From Promethearchaeota archaeon (lineage in GTDB: Archaea; Asgardarchaeota; Lokiarchaeia; Sigyniarchaeales; SOKP01), in assembly GCA_016839745.1 (NCBI GenBank), contig JAEOTS010000001.1, forward strand, positions 1 through 50,820: a stretch of DNA of 50,820 bases, written 5' to 3'. The notes below the pieces were generated by a model. That model saw nothing but the letters and a program-made list of their open reading frames with translations. It ran no database searches and was not told the DNA's origin. A program made the translations under genes and the position numbers. This document shows positions 25,804-34,760 of this stretch, piece by piece; within the stretch, counting starts at the first letter, position 1; the number at the start of each line of letters is the position of its first letter.

Positions 25804-26039
25804 TTCTACACACTATCAATATTTTTTTTATACTTTAATTATTGTTTTTCAATTTGAAGAATAATACCTTGAAAAAAAAATTTATTTTTTTATGAGATAA
25901 ATTAGCACAATATTCTATAAATTTTAGTGATTTTTAGTTCTTTTAATTGCTCTACAAAAAGGTATTAATGAATTTTTAAATTAGTACATATATCTTAATT
26001 TTCGTTTAAAAACAATTAAACTTAAAATTAGTCTTTAAA

Positions 26040-27275
26040 ATGCCAGGACCGGGTATGGATATTATTGGTGAGGAAGAAAAAGAAGCTCTTTTAGAAGTAA
26101 TTGAATCTGGATATTTATATAGATATGGAGATTTACAAAATCCTAATTTCAAGGCAAAAGTTTGGAACTTGGAACGAGATTTTGCGAAATATACCAAAGC
26201 GACTTATGCTTTAGCAGTGAATTCAGGCACATCTGCCCTAATAACGGCCTTATGGGCTTTGAAAATAGGACCGGGAGACGAAGTGATAGTTCCAGGATAC
26301 ACCTTTATTGCAAGCATTACTTCAATTATATTTGCTAGAGCTATACCAATTTTAGCTGAAGTAGATGACACATTAACCCTTGATCCAAAGGATGTGAGAA
26401 ATAAAATTACTCCGCGCACTAAAGCTATTATGCTCGTACACATGTTAGGGAATCCTGGACACTTAGATGAATTAGTTAGAATAGCAGAAGAACACAATCT
26501 AATATTGATTGAAGATTGTGCTCAAGCTTTTGGTGCATCTTTTCGTGGAAAATCCGTGGGAACATACGGTAAAATGGGCGCTTTCAGTTTAAATGTCTAT
26601 AAAACGATTACAGCGGGTGATGGTGGAATGGTAATTACTAACGATGAAAATTTATATAAAAGAGCGTTTGCGATTCACGATCAAGGACATCTACCATTAC
26701 GGCAGGGAGTAGAACAAGGTAATAGAACTGTTCTAGGTTTAAATTTTAGGATGAATGAACTCACTGCTGCTGTAGCTGGAGCGCAACTGAACAAGATCAA
26801 ATATATTAAAGAAAAACTTCGGAGCAATAAGAAGTATCTAAAATCTATTCTTTCAAAAGTCAAAGAGATTAGATTTCGAAGAATACTCGACGAGGAAGGC
26901 GATGTAGGAACTCTTTTAACATTCTTCATGCCGACTGTAGAGAGCGCGGAAAATTTAGCAAAGAAATTAAATTGCACTACTATTGCTAAATCTGGTTGGC
27001 ATGTCTATAATAATATGGAACACTTTTTAAACCAGAATACTGTAACGGATGAAGGTTGTCCTTTTAAATGCGCTTATTACGAAGGGAAATCTGTTAAATA
27101 TAGTAAGGGCATGTTACCTTACACCGATGAACTCCTTAAAAGAGCTATCAATATTAGTGTAGGCGTTTCTGATGCGGGTCTCGGCTCCAATTTTGGTATT
27201 AGAATAAATAGTTCTGAAGAAGAAATTAAAACTAAAGGACAAAAAATTGTAGAATTGATTAGAGAAAGTTTGTAG
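26040..27275 (+). CDS. DegT/DnrJ/EryC1/StrS family PLP aminotransferase
   Basis: The 411-residue enzyme belongs to the PLP-dependent sugar aminotransferases that make amino sugars for glycans or antibiotics. Clear features are the substrate-side NSGTSALITALWAL, the PGYTFIASITSI segment, the PLP-contact Asp in LIEDCAQAFGA (Asp159) and the Schiff-base Lys in NVYKTITAGDGG (Lys188). Length is near the family norm. Together with the GT-C enzyme and HGSNAT-like protein elsewhere in the window it points to surface glycan synthesis, but no dedicated sugar cluster is present. The ATG at 26040 opens MPGPGMDIIGEEEK, a typical start. Confidence 0.93.
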   Translation: MPGPGMDIIGEEEKEALLEVIESGYLYRYGDLQNPNFKAKVWNLERDFAKYTKATYALAVNSGTSALITALWALKIGPGDEVIVPGYTFIASITSIIFARAIPILAEVDDTLTLDPKDVRNKITPRTKAIMLVHMLGNPGHLDELVRIAEEHNLILIEDCAQAFGASFRGKSVGTYGKMGAFSLNVYKTITAGDGGMVITNDENLYKRAFAIHDQGHLPLRQGVEQGNRTVLGLNFRMNELTAAVAGAQLNKIKYIKEKLRSNKKYLKSILSKVKEIRFRRILDEEGDVGTLLTFFMPTVESAENLAKKLNCTTIAKSGWHVYNNMEHFLNQNTVTDEGCPFKCAYYEGKSVKYSKGMLPYTDELLKRAINISVGVSDAGLGSNFGIRINSSEEEIKTKGQKIVELIRESL

Positions 27276-27407
27276 TTTATGAGTTATTTTGTAGTATCAT
27301 TTACTTAAAGAGTAACCAAAAAGAATCTAACAAATAATCTTAAATATTATTAACATTTAACTCTTGCATCTAGTCTCTAAGGAATTAATCAATAATCTCT
27401 GGATATA

Positions 27408-28475
27408 ATGAAAATAAATTTTACTAATAAATACCTGGTTTGGGTTGGATTATCAATAATTCTGATATTAGGTTTTATACTTAGTATTCTCATACCTCTT
27501 CTTGCTTCAGATTTAAGTAGTGTTATTCTATTTATTACAATCTTTTTATTATTCGTCGTTCAAGCCTATTTAATATTGAAGTTTGTCGGGACGAGATTAG
27601 ACAAAAACCAAAAATTTGGCATCATATTATATCACTCGTTAAATTTACTGTTCACTGTTGTAATAGGATTTTCCATACCTCTAATGGAATCTGATTTTAG
27701 AAATAATACCGGAATAGTAATGCTTCCAATGGTTTTGATATTAGGTTTAATTATAACGGATAAATACGATAAGAATATTAAAAATATTCACTACGATCAA
27801 GATTTAAATGATATTAAAGCACAAGATAAACCGGTAATTGAGTTTGAAGATAAAAAATATGTATTCTCTGTAAACTCCCTATTGCTATTAGGGATTGGCA
27901 CACCTTTATTAGCCTATGGAATATACCTATTTTTTGATACCGAAGCTCAATTTTGGTTGCACGAAATTGTAGTCAAACAAACGGTATATTTCCTCAATTT
28001 ATTCTTTAATATGGATGTGTCACCAAGTTATGCTCCTGTTGGTAAGTATCACTGGAGTTTTGATTTTGTAGGCAATATCAATGGTGATCCGTTAGGGAGT
28101 ATTTTCTTTGAGACATTTTGTACTGGAATTCAAGCAATTTGCGTATTTGCGGGTATTATTATATGCGTTCCCCATTCTCGAGATAAAAACACAAATAAAG
28201 ATATTATTTGGAGAAAAACTAAAGCACTAGTCGTTTCTTCTCTTATATTTTACGTGGTAAATATTATTCGGATGCTAATTCAAATTGAATTGTATTATCT
28301 TGGTTACCCTTGGGAAAGTATTCATGTATCTATCAGTGCTGCTAGTTCATTTATAGCAGCAATAATTATCCTTTTACTTCATAAGTGGATCCCCGAATTT
28401 ATAATCAGTATCATTTATGCTGGCACTTTAATTAGCAAAAAATTTAAACAGATACGAAATCCAAAAGAAGATTAG
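27408..28475 (+). CDS. Archaeosortase/exosortase family protein
   Basis: 355 residues with about eight membrane helices. The second half carries the family triad in the right order: Cys238 in FETFCTGIQAICVF, Arg288 in YVVNIIRML and His306 in WESIHVSISAASS. Archaeosortases are membrane transpeptidase-like enzymes that recognise a short C-terminal motif before a membrane helix and basic tail, and cut and lipid-anchor surface proteins. The N-terminal 150 residues are an additional membrane module. A possible substrate with such a tail is encoded at 32107-32826. It sits between the DegT aminotransferase and the MtrH-like gene, all on the plus strand. Confidence 0.85.
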   Translation: MKINFTNKYLVWVGLSIILILGFILSILIPLLASDLSSVILFITIFLLFVVQAYLILKFVGTRLDKNQKFGIILYHSLNLLFTVVIGFSIPLMESDFRNNTGIVMLPMVLILGLIITDKYDKNIKNIHYDQDLNDIKAQDKPVIEFEDKKYVFSVNSLLLLGIGTPLLAYGIYLFFDTEAQFWLHEIVVKQTVYFLNLFFNMDVSPSYAPVGKYHWSFDFVGNINGDPLGSIFFETFCTGIQAICVFAGIIICVPHSRDKNTNKDIIWRKTKALVVSSLIFYVVNIIRMLIQIELYYLGYPWESIHVSISAASSFIAAIIILLLHKWIPEFIISIIYAGTLISKKFKQIRNPKED

Positions 28476-28529
28476 TAATATTTTAATGATACTAATTGTT
28501 CACTAAATCAAATTTTTTTAGGGATTATT

Positions 28530-29432
28530 ATGTTGAATTTTGAAAAAGAACAAAAAGTAGTAGAAATTGGACCTACTCGTATAGGAGGTCAACCGGGAGA
28601 AAATCCCGTTGTTATGATTGCTACCGTTTTCTATACTAATCACGCTGCTTTATTAGACGAAAAAACGGGTGATTTCGATAAAAAACTCGTAGAGCAGGAA
28701 TTAAACGAATATTCAGAGATTATCGAAGAAACTGGAATGCAGGGGATAATTGATATAGTTGGAGCTTATCCGGAAGCTTTATTGAAAGAATGTGAATTTG
28801 TAGCTGATATTGTCGATTATCCATTTTTAGTTGATGGTCTGAACGATAATTCGCGAATTCCGGCAATGGAAGGCTTAAAAGAGGTGGGACTTTCGGATAG
28901 AGCCATCTTAAACAGTTTAGACGAAGCTACATCTGAAGAAAGTCTTACTAAAATGAAAGAAATAGGTGTAAAATCCGCTGTTTTATTAACTTTCGGAAAT
29001 AGATACATATTTCCTCACCAAAAGATAGAATTTCTAAAGAATGTATTGATCCCGAAAGCACAAAAAGCTAATATTGAAAATATTATTGTGGACACAGCAG
29101 TGTTAGATTTACCTTCAATTGGAATTAATGTTGAAACCACGAGATTAGTAAAATCTGAATTAGGATTACCTACTGGGTTTGCTCCCGCTAACGCGATTTA
29201 TGGATGGGATTTTGTTAAAAAATATGGCAGTAAATCTAGATGTGGTGGAATTACTTCATTAATGGCTTATTGTATTAATGCTGGAAGCGATTTTGTATTA
29301 TTTGGACCTATAAAATTTGCTAAATGTGTTATTCCTGCCATGGCTCTCATATCAGGAATAAATTCTTATTATCGTAAACGAATTTTGAGGAAGAAAATTT
29401 CGGATCGAACTCCATTGAAGCACATTTTTTAA
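28530..29432 (+). CDS. mtrH: MtrH-like corrinoid/tetrahydropterin methyltransferase
   Basis: 300 residues matching the H subunit of tetrahydromethanopterin S-methyltransferase, a TIM-barrel-type enzyme that moves the methyl group between tetrahydromethanopterin and a corrinoid protein. Seen motifs are VVEIGPTRIGGQPGENPVVMI near the N-terminus, the LVDGLNDNSRI loop and GLPTGFAPANAI. The other Mtr subunits are not in the window, so this is an orphan MtrH-type gene, as found in Asgard and other archaea where it likely feeds methyl groups into the Wood-Ljungdahl pathway or methylated-compound use. Its stop overlaps the stop of the convergent GTPase gene within the four bases 29429-29432 (TTAA). 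Confidence 0.9.
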   Translation: MLNFEKEQKVVEIGPTRIGGQPGENPVVMIATVFYTNHAALLDEKTGDFDKKLVEQELNEYSEIIEETGMQGIIDIVGAYPEALLKECEFVADIVDYPFLVDGLNDNSRIPAMEGLKEVGLSDRAILNSLDEATSEESLTKMKEIGVKSAVLLTFGNRYIFPHQKIEFLKNVLIPKAQKANIENIIVDTAVLDLPSIGINVETTRLVKSELGLPTGFAPANAIYGWDFVKKYGSKSRCGGITSLMAYCINAGSDFVLFGPIKFAKCVIPAMALISGINSYYRKRILRKKISDRTPLKHIF

Positions 29433-30940
29433 GAAATATACCTGATTAAGAGATCTTGGGTACGATTTAGGAATTCTTGCAGATTTTGATTAATTTGTTC
29501 TTTTTTGTTTTCTTCATCTAATAGAAAAAGAACATACATATCGTAATTTAACACGCGTATTTTCTTAAACAAAATAACTGAGTCTGAAACTTTAAATGTT
29601 GCTTCATCTTTCTCTGTGGCTTTGAAATTTGAAAATATTTTAAATAGCATAGTAAATTGTGGAGCCACTACCTCAAATACATTCAATAAATCCTCAGACT
29701 TTTGCATCTCAGTGATTTGTAGTGCTTTAGGCGTAAAAGATTCAGCTAATACTAATCCATCGCTACTAAGGAGGAGAATTAAAGAAGCGCCTGTTGCTGA
29801 AGAAAATTCGCGAAGATTATGTTCGACTAAATTCCTATTTGGGCTGAGTTTAGCTATTCCTGAAGAAAAGGCTCTTAAAATAGAGAAAATTTGAAAAAGA
29901 CTCGTTATATAAATTTCGGGAGGTTTATCCGGAGATAGTTTAGCTAGCTTACTTGTTACTGATTTTATATGGCTTTTAATTTCTTTAGATTGAATAATAT
30001 CAGAATCTCCTTTCGATAAAACATAGATAATTGGTGTTTTCTGTTCTAATTGCGCCAACGCCTTTTTCATATTATTAAGATATTCTATGCTTTCTTCAAA
30101 GCGATCTTTATCTCTGATATCAATAAAATAGAATAATAAATCTGCTTCGAACAAGTAAATTTGAGCTTTACTAAGGTACCTTTCGTGGTACTGCTTTTGA
30201 CCCCCTAAATCCCACAAGAAAATAGTTGCTCCCAGCGCTTCTATTGAACTCACATCTGCACCTCTGGTTGGGCTTAGTCCGATCAACTTTGAGAATTTTC
30301 TGTCAATTGAAAGCAAAAAGCTCGTTTTTCCACTATTGTCCAAACCAGCGAATAAAATTTTCATTTTTCTCTGGGAAGATATGGGAGTGGAAGGAGTGTG
30401 TTCAATAGTAATAATCTTTCGTAGAAGCCTTTTAAAGTCTGATTCTACCTTCTCTTGAGGTTGAAATTCAGCAGTTATTTTATTATCAAATTTAGAAAAA
30501 AAATCTATTACGATGTTTTTAAGTCTATTAATATTATTGTATAGAAAACTCCTTTTTTTCTCGTCTATTAAAATGCAGAAAGCACTTGCTGTTGGCATTT
30601 CAGTAGACTTTGTATCGATAAAGTGAAAGAACGTAAGAGATGTTAGTTGAAGATCTGGAAAGGGAATAATTCCAAAGTATTGGTAATTTTTCAATATATT
30701 AATTTCTTTATTATATACAGCTCCATCCCCTATTAAGAGAGAAATATTTTTGATGGCTATCTGGATGTATTCCCTCAAAGAGATCGTAAGTATATTTTTA
30801 GCCCTATCCTCTTTTTTTTTATTTTCTAATTCTTCTGTCTCTAATGGTTTAGGAAACATATAAATTGGCTGAGGACCTAGCTTATCGAAAGCGCAAAAGA
30901 CCAATCCTTTGATGATTGAAGATTCAATTAATTTGTCCAT
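29429..30940 (-). CDS. Single-chain longin - Arf/Rag-like GTPase - roadblock protein
   Basis: 503 residues in three parts. Residues about 1-150 are a longin-like domain (IIKGLVFCAFDKLGPQP, IIPFPDLQLTSLTFF). Residues about 190-360 are a G domain with P-loop GLDNSGKTS (199-207), a PTRG switch-I segment (224-227) and WDLGGQ (243-248); NKxD is altered to SKGD (309-312). Residues about 370-503 have the alternating strand/helix pattern of a roadblock/LC7-like domain (GASLILLLSSDGLVLAES). WDLGGQ and the position of Gln resemble Arf, SR-beta and Rag GTPases. The product has no lipidation site or signal peptide. Joining both dimer-forming folds to a GTPase in one chain suggests a self-contained complex similar in parts to Rag-Ragulator or MglA-MglB. 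Confidence 0.88.
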   Translation of the reverse strand: MDKLIESSIIKGLVFCAFDKLGPQPIYMFPKPLETEELENKKKEDRAKNILTISLREYIQIAIKNISLLIGDGAVYNKEINILKNYQYFGIIPFPDLQLTSLTFFHFIDTKSTEMPTASAFCILIDEKKRSFLYNNINRLKNIVIDFFSKFDNKITAEFQPQEKVESDFKRLLRKIITIEHTPSTPISSQRKMKILFAGLDNSGKTSFLLSIDRKFSKLIGLSPTRGADVSSIEALGATIFLWDLGGQKQYHERYLSKAQIYLFEADLLFYFIDIRDKDRFEESIEYLNNMKKALAQLEQKTPIIYVLSKGDSDIIQSKEIKSHIKSVTSKLAKLSPDKPPEIYITSLFQIFSILRAFSSGIAKLSPNRNLVEHNLREFSSATGASLILLLSSDGLVLAESFTPKALQITEMQKSEDLLNVFEVVAPQFTMLFKIFSNFKATEKDEATFKVSDSVILFKKIRVLNYDMYVLFLLDEENKKEQINQNLQEFLNRTQDLLIRYIS

Positions 30941-31021
30941 TAGATGGAGTTTCTTGTATATTATTTTCTAATAATAAATGGTAGGAAATTTAATTATATA
31001 TAGCTTTATTCTAGAACATTA

Positions 31022-31987
31022 ATGCTAGAAAAAATTGCAGACTATATACGAAATAACAAGAATATTCTAGAAAAAGAAGAACTTAATCCTATTGTTCATT
31101 TCATTAGCACGAACTCTTTTAAGAGTCCTCGTATCTTTTCTGATGTAGGACAAGATTCTGCTGCCATTACAAACGATAATGATATGTACACCTTGGTTTC
31201 AACGGATAGGATAAAAACAAGCTACATCGAAAAATACCCTTTTGGTGCGGGATTTAGTTCTATCTTAGTTGGGGTTGATGATATTTATGCTTGTGGGGGA
31301 ACACCATTAGCCGCAACCATTATTATTTCCTTTAAAGAACAAAAAATTGGTCAAAAAATGATTGAAGGTGTCTGCGAAGGCTCAAACAAATTTAAGGTTC
31401 CTATAATTAGAGGTCATACCAATACGAAAGAGTATTACGAATTAAGTTCCACCTTAATAGGTGAAATCAAGAGTAGTGACTATATATCTGCAATCAACGC
31501 CCAAGAAAACGATAATATAATTTTAGCTGTAGATTTTGATGGACAAATAGGAAGAGCAAGTAAGCTACATTGGGACACAGTAACACACAAATCTTCTGAA
31601 GAAGTTTTATATAAGAGAACATCTATGAATGTCATCGCTAAACGACATCTTGTAAACGCTTCAAAAGATGTGTCAAACGCAGGAATTTTCGGCACAATTT
31701 TACAACTAATAAAATATTCTAAAGTCGGAGCAGATATTAATGTTGAAAAGATCGTTATTCCTCCTAAACTAGTAGAAAGAGGTTACGATCTAAAAACCTA
31801 TGTGCAAATGTTTTTAACAACTTCTTATATTTTAACCGCACCAGAAGAGGCATGCCAGGAGGTATTAAAGATTTTCAACGATCATGACATGTCTGCTGTT
31901 GTAATTGGAAGGATAAGGAATGAATCGGAATTGAATATTAATGATGGTAAGGACTCAATTAAAGTTTTTTACTTGACTTTATACTAA
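31022..31987 (+). CDS. PurM/ThiL/HypE-like AIR synthase-related protein
   Basis: 321 residues with the two-domain PurM-like fold that binds ATP and activates amide or phosphate groups. Residues about 40-60 (SDVGQDSAAI) form the N-terminal Gly/Asp motif; GVDDIYACGGTPLAATIIIS is the typical central motif and IIRGHTN follows; SKDVSNAGIFGTILQLI is the C-domain motif. The pattern is closest, in my reading, to the AIR-synthase-related group that includes methanogenesis marker protein 2. PurM, ThiL, SelD and HypE lack such close matches in these stretches. Substrate unknown. It follows the convergent GTPase gene; ATG at 31022 is the first available. It could be linked to the nearby MtrH-like methyltransferase. 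Confidence 0.8.
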   Translation: MLEKIADYIRNNKNILEKEELNPIVHFISTNSFKSPRIFSDVGQDSAAITNDNDMYTLVSTDRIKTSYIEKYPFGAGFSSILVGVDDIYACGGTPLAATIIISFKEQKIGQKMIEGVCEGSNKFKVPIIRGHTNTKEYYELSSTLIGEIKSSDYISAINAQENDNIILAVDFDGQIGRASKLHWDTVTHKSSEEVLYKRTSMNVIAKRHLVNASKDVSNAGIFGTILQLIKYSKVGADINVEKIVIPPKLVERGYDLKTYVQMFLTTSYILTAPEEACQEVLKIFNDHDMSAVVIGRIRNESELNINDGKDSIKVFYLTLY

Positions 31988-32106
31988 TTATTAAATAAAT
32001 ATTTCTATAAAAGAACTTTTCCGATTAGTATGCGATTAGTAAGCAATTTATATATAACTAAAACATTCTTTAATTATTAAAACAAAAATAAGGATGAAAA
32101 TCTAAG

Positions 32107-32826
32107 ATGGAAAGAAAGGAAAAATTATTTTTTGTGATTCTATTAAGTTTATCACTTTCAGCAATATTAACAAACGTTTTCGGACAAACAACTTATACAT
32201 GTAAAGTTAAGGATGGAGATGAGTATATTTTTACATGTACAAAATTAGAGGAAAGATTTCTGGGAATATCTGGATCAGGATTATGGGATGTCAATGCTGT
32301 TGGTGATAAAATTAAAGTCAAGATTACAGATATTAGAGAGACAGAGAGGGTTTTTTATATAGATTACGACAGATGGGAGCCTATATCTGAAGGTGAATTG
32401 TTTGGAGCTGTCTCAGAATTGACAGGCACACATGACCTCTATAATGATCCTTCTAATTCCCATCTACTTATTAAATTTATAGCACTTACCCCCGTAAGTA
32501 ATTATCTCGCAGAATATGCAGAAACAAACACCGGTTTATACGGTATATACGGAGTTCTTTCAAGTTCCGAAAATGTTTTAACCGAGCGTAGGCTCATTTA
32601 CGGCGAGTATTGGGAAGTAGTTATAGAATTTGACTCTAATGGGATTGCCTCTAAAATCCAATTCTCAATTGATGCTACAGTACTTTATGTTCTGACTAGA
32701 ACGGGTTTAGAAATTCCTGGATATGATCTACTAATGTTGATAGGATTAACCGCTATTACAGGCGTAATTATAATTTATATTGTAAAGAAAAAAGTGTTAA
32801 AATCAGAAGCTCAAGTAAATTTTTGA
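32107..32826 (+). CDS. Secreted protein with sorting-signal-like C-terminus
   Basis: 239 residues. A signal peptide covers about residues 1-26 (basic start, hydrophobic core, FGQ). The mature part is beta-rich with two N-terminal cysteines and no recognised family. The C-terminus reads IPGYD (203-207), then a membrane helix of about 20 residues, then KKK and a polar tail. Short motif, helix and basic end is the architecture of archaeosortase sorting signals; as I recall, a Loki-CTERM type with an IPGY-like motif exists. It would end up on the cell surface. The archaeosortase-like gene is at 27408-28475. An ordinary single-pass anchor is the alternative. Confidence 0.75.
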   Translation: MERKEKLFFVILLSLSLSAILTNVFGQTTYTCKVKDGDEYIFTCTKLEERFLGISGSGLWDVNAVGDKIKVKITDIRETERVFYIDYDRWEPISEGELFGAVSELTGTHDLYNDPSNSHLLIKFIALTPVSNYLAEYAETNTGLYGIYGVLSSSENVLTERRLIYGEYWEVVIEFDSNGIASKIQFSIDATVLYVLTRTGLEIPGYDLLMLIGLTAITGVIIIYIVKKKVLKSEAQVNF

Positions 32827-32917
32827 AAAGTAGGGAAGTAAGTAATATTACGTGTTAGATTACAGAAGACATCAAATTTTATTGATAAAAAATTATAAAA
32901 TATAATGTTGACAGTTT

Positions 32918-33478
32918 ATGAATTTTGATTTTAAAAGAAATTTTAAGGGAACTATCTCAATTATTGGCACGAGCGAAATCAACTCTGCAACAGAAGAAGT
33001 TACAATTGAATTAGGACGATTATTAGCTAAGAATCATTACGCAATTTCTTGCGGAGGACTTTCTGGTGTTATGGAAGCTGTTTGTAAAGGGGCAAAGCAA
33101 GAAGGTGGCTTTACAATAGGAATTATCCCTTTTGAAGACAAAAAGAAAGCAAATAAGTATGTAGATGTGGTTGTTCCGGTTCCATTTTCTCAAGCTCGAA
33201 ATGTTATTGTCGTGTTAAGCGGTGATGCATGTGTTGCAATAGAAGGAAAAGCAGGTACGCTATCTGAGATGTGTTTTGCTTGGATATATGGGAAACCAAT
33301 TATTGCACTAACTGGGGGAATTAACGGTTGGTCATCGAAGATGGCAGGAACGAAAATTGACGATAGGAGAAGTGACACAATTTATGGCGCTAAAACGGCT
33401 CAAGAAGTAGTTGAAAAACTCAATAATATATTTAAATCTCTCCCTAATATTACATATGATATGCCAACGGAGTTCTAA
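32918..33478 (+). CDS. LOG-like / TIGR00725-type Rossmann nucleotide-binding protein
   Basis: 186 residues with one Rossmann-like domain: TISIIGTSEI at the N-terminus, ISCGGLSGVMEAVCKGAKQEGG (the GGxxGxM-like loop), then AIEGKAGTLSEMCFAWIYGKP, resembling the PGGxGT-E segment of LOG/lysine-decarboxylase-like proteins. Related proteins hydrolyse nucleotide monophosphates or act as DprA-like binders. Here the PGG is replaced by EGK, as in the TIGR00725 group of unknown function. Cytosolic. It lies in a run of same-strand genes from 31022 to 35744. Confidence 0.85.
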   Translation: MNFDFKRNFKGTISIIGTSEINSATEEVTIELGRLLAKNHYAISCGGLSGVMEAVCKGAKQEGGFTIGIIPFEDKKKANKYVDVVVPVPFSQARNVIVVLSGDACVAIEGKAGTLSEMCFAWIYGKPIIALTGGINGWSSKMAGTKIDDRRSDTIYGAKTAQEVVEKLNNIFKSLPNITYDMPTEF

Positions 33479-33665
33479 AAACAGCAACTCTTATTAATCA
33501 TTAAATAAATGGAACTTTATTTGAGAAAATATCGCTTCTCTTTTCTTAAAAATGCTAAAGATTTTAATATTTAAGTTTAAGATAATTTTATAAGAATGAT
33601 TGCAATATTATCTTACATAAGAATATATACAAAAATTACATTTTCTAATTCAAGGTGATTCTTTT

Positions 33666-34634
33666 TTGGCAATTCAATATTTAACTAAAGAAAAGAAGGA
33701 TAAGAAGAAAGTTACCTCAGCTTCAAAGCTACTCTTTACTGGCTTAGACAACGCTGGCAAAACGACAATAATCTACGGAATCCAGCGTGAATTCTCGAAA
33801 ATAGCTTTCCTTAAGCCAACTCGTGGAGCTCAAAGGCGAATATTTGAGTTCATGGGACGAGAAATCGCAGAATGGGATTTAGGAGGGCAAATTTCTTACC
33901 GAATTTCTTATTTGAAAAACCCTGGAAAATATTTCGATGACACGGAAATAGCCGTTTATGTAATAGATGTTCAGAATAAAATAAGGTTACCTGAAGCAAT
34001 TAGCTATCTTAAAGATGTTGTAGAACAATTCAGAAAACTCGAAATCGCCCCGCCTATTTATATATTTCTCCATAAATATGATCCCGCATTAAAACGAAAC
34101 GCTTTAAACGAAATGAAAAATCTCGAAGTAGAAATAAAAGAAAAAATAAAAAAAAATGTGGAATATAAACAAATCTTTTATTATAACACAAGCATCTACG
34201 ACCTTCCTTCAATCATAAAAGCTATGTCAGAAATACTATTAAGTTTATATTCAAAATCAGAATTAATAGAAAAAACGATTTTCGAGTTTGGTAAAAAAAC
34301 ATATTCAGATGGGATTGTTTTACTTGATGACAATTCTTTAATCATAGGAAGTTATTATAAGGATGATGAAACAAAGAATTTGCTTTCTGCTAGCACTCCC
34401 TATTTTCTAACCCTTAATGATAGCTTTGTTTTTACCGAAGTTCAGCCCAGCCGTAAAGAAGAGGAAAATCATATGGTTGTTCAAAGATTCGGCAGAAATT
34501 TCATATTTAAGCAACTGTCTTTAAAAGAAGGTATTAATCCATATTATCTTCTCATGCTCAAGCAAGACACTCACATCAATAAAGAAGATATAGATTGTTT
34601 TTCTAACTTATTGAAAGAGATACTTTACAGCTAA
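33666..34634 (+). CDS. Arf/Rag-like small GTPase with C-terminal roadblock-like domain
   Basis: 322 residues starting with TTG after AAGGTGAT; no ATG precedes the P-loop. The G domain (about 18-195) has GLDNAGKTT (26-34), PTRG (51-54), WDLGGQ (70-75) and HKYD (136-139) in place of NKxD. Residues about 200-322 have strand-helix order like the roadblock parts of the larger fusions at 29429 and 37435 (YSDGIVLLDDNSLIIGS). It lacks the N-terminal longin domain of those fusions. It is followed 126 bases later by a zinc-ribbon/roadblock protein on the same strand, a natural binding partner candidate. Rag/Gtr-type GTPases have a similar G-domain plus roadblock layout. Confidence 0.87.
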   Translation: MAIQYLTKEKKDKKKVTSASKLLFTGLDNAGKTTIIYGIQREFSKIAFLKPTRGAQRRIFEFMGREIAEWDLGGQISYRISYLKNPGKYFDDTEIAVYVIDVQNKIRLPEAISYLKDVVEQFRKLEIAPPIYIFLHKYDPALKRNALNEMKNLEVEIKEKIKKNVEYKQIFYYNTSIYDLPSIIKAMSEILLSLYSKSELIEKTIFEFGKKTYSDGIVLLDDNSLIIGSYYKDDETKNLLSASTPYFLTLNDSFVFTEVQPSRKEEENHMVVQRFGRNFIFKQLSLKEGINPYYLLMLKQDTHINKEDIDCFSNLLKEILYS

Positions 34635-34760
34635 CTCTTTTATTTTTTATATTTGTTTTTGTCAATATTAATAAAATTGTATTTTTTTACTACTATTATA
34701 GTCAAAACATTAAAAAAGTTATATTTCTGATTTTAACAATTAGTAGAAGAGATAAGTAAA

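Noticed and set aside
26204..26977. Minus-strand ORFs of about 97-98 codons opposite the DegT aminotransferase
   Set aside because: The plus-strand frame has intact family motifs throughout; the antisense frames have no recognisable domain.
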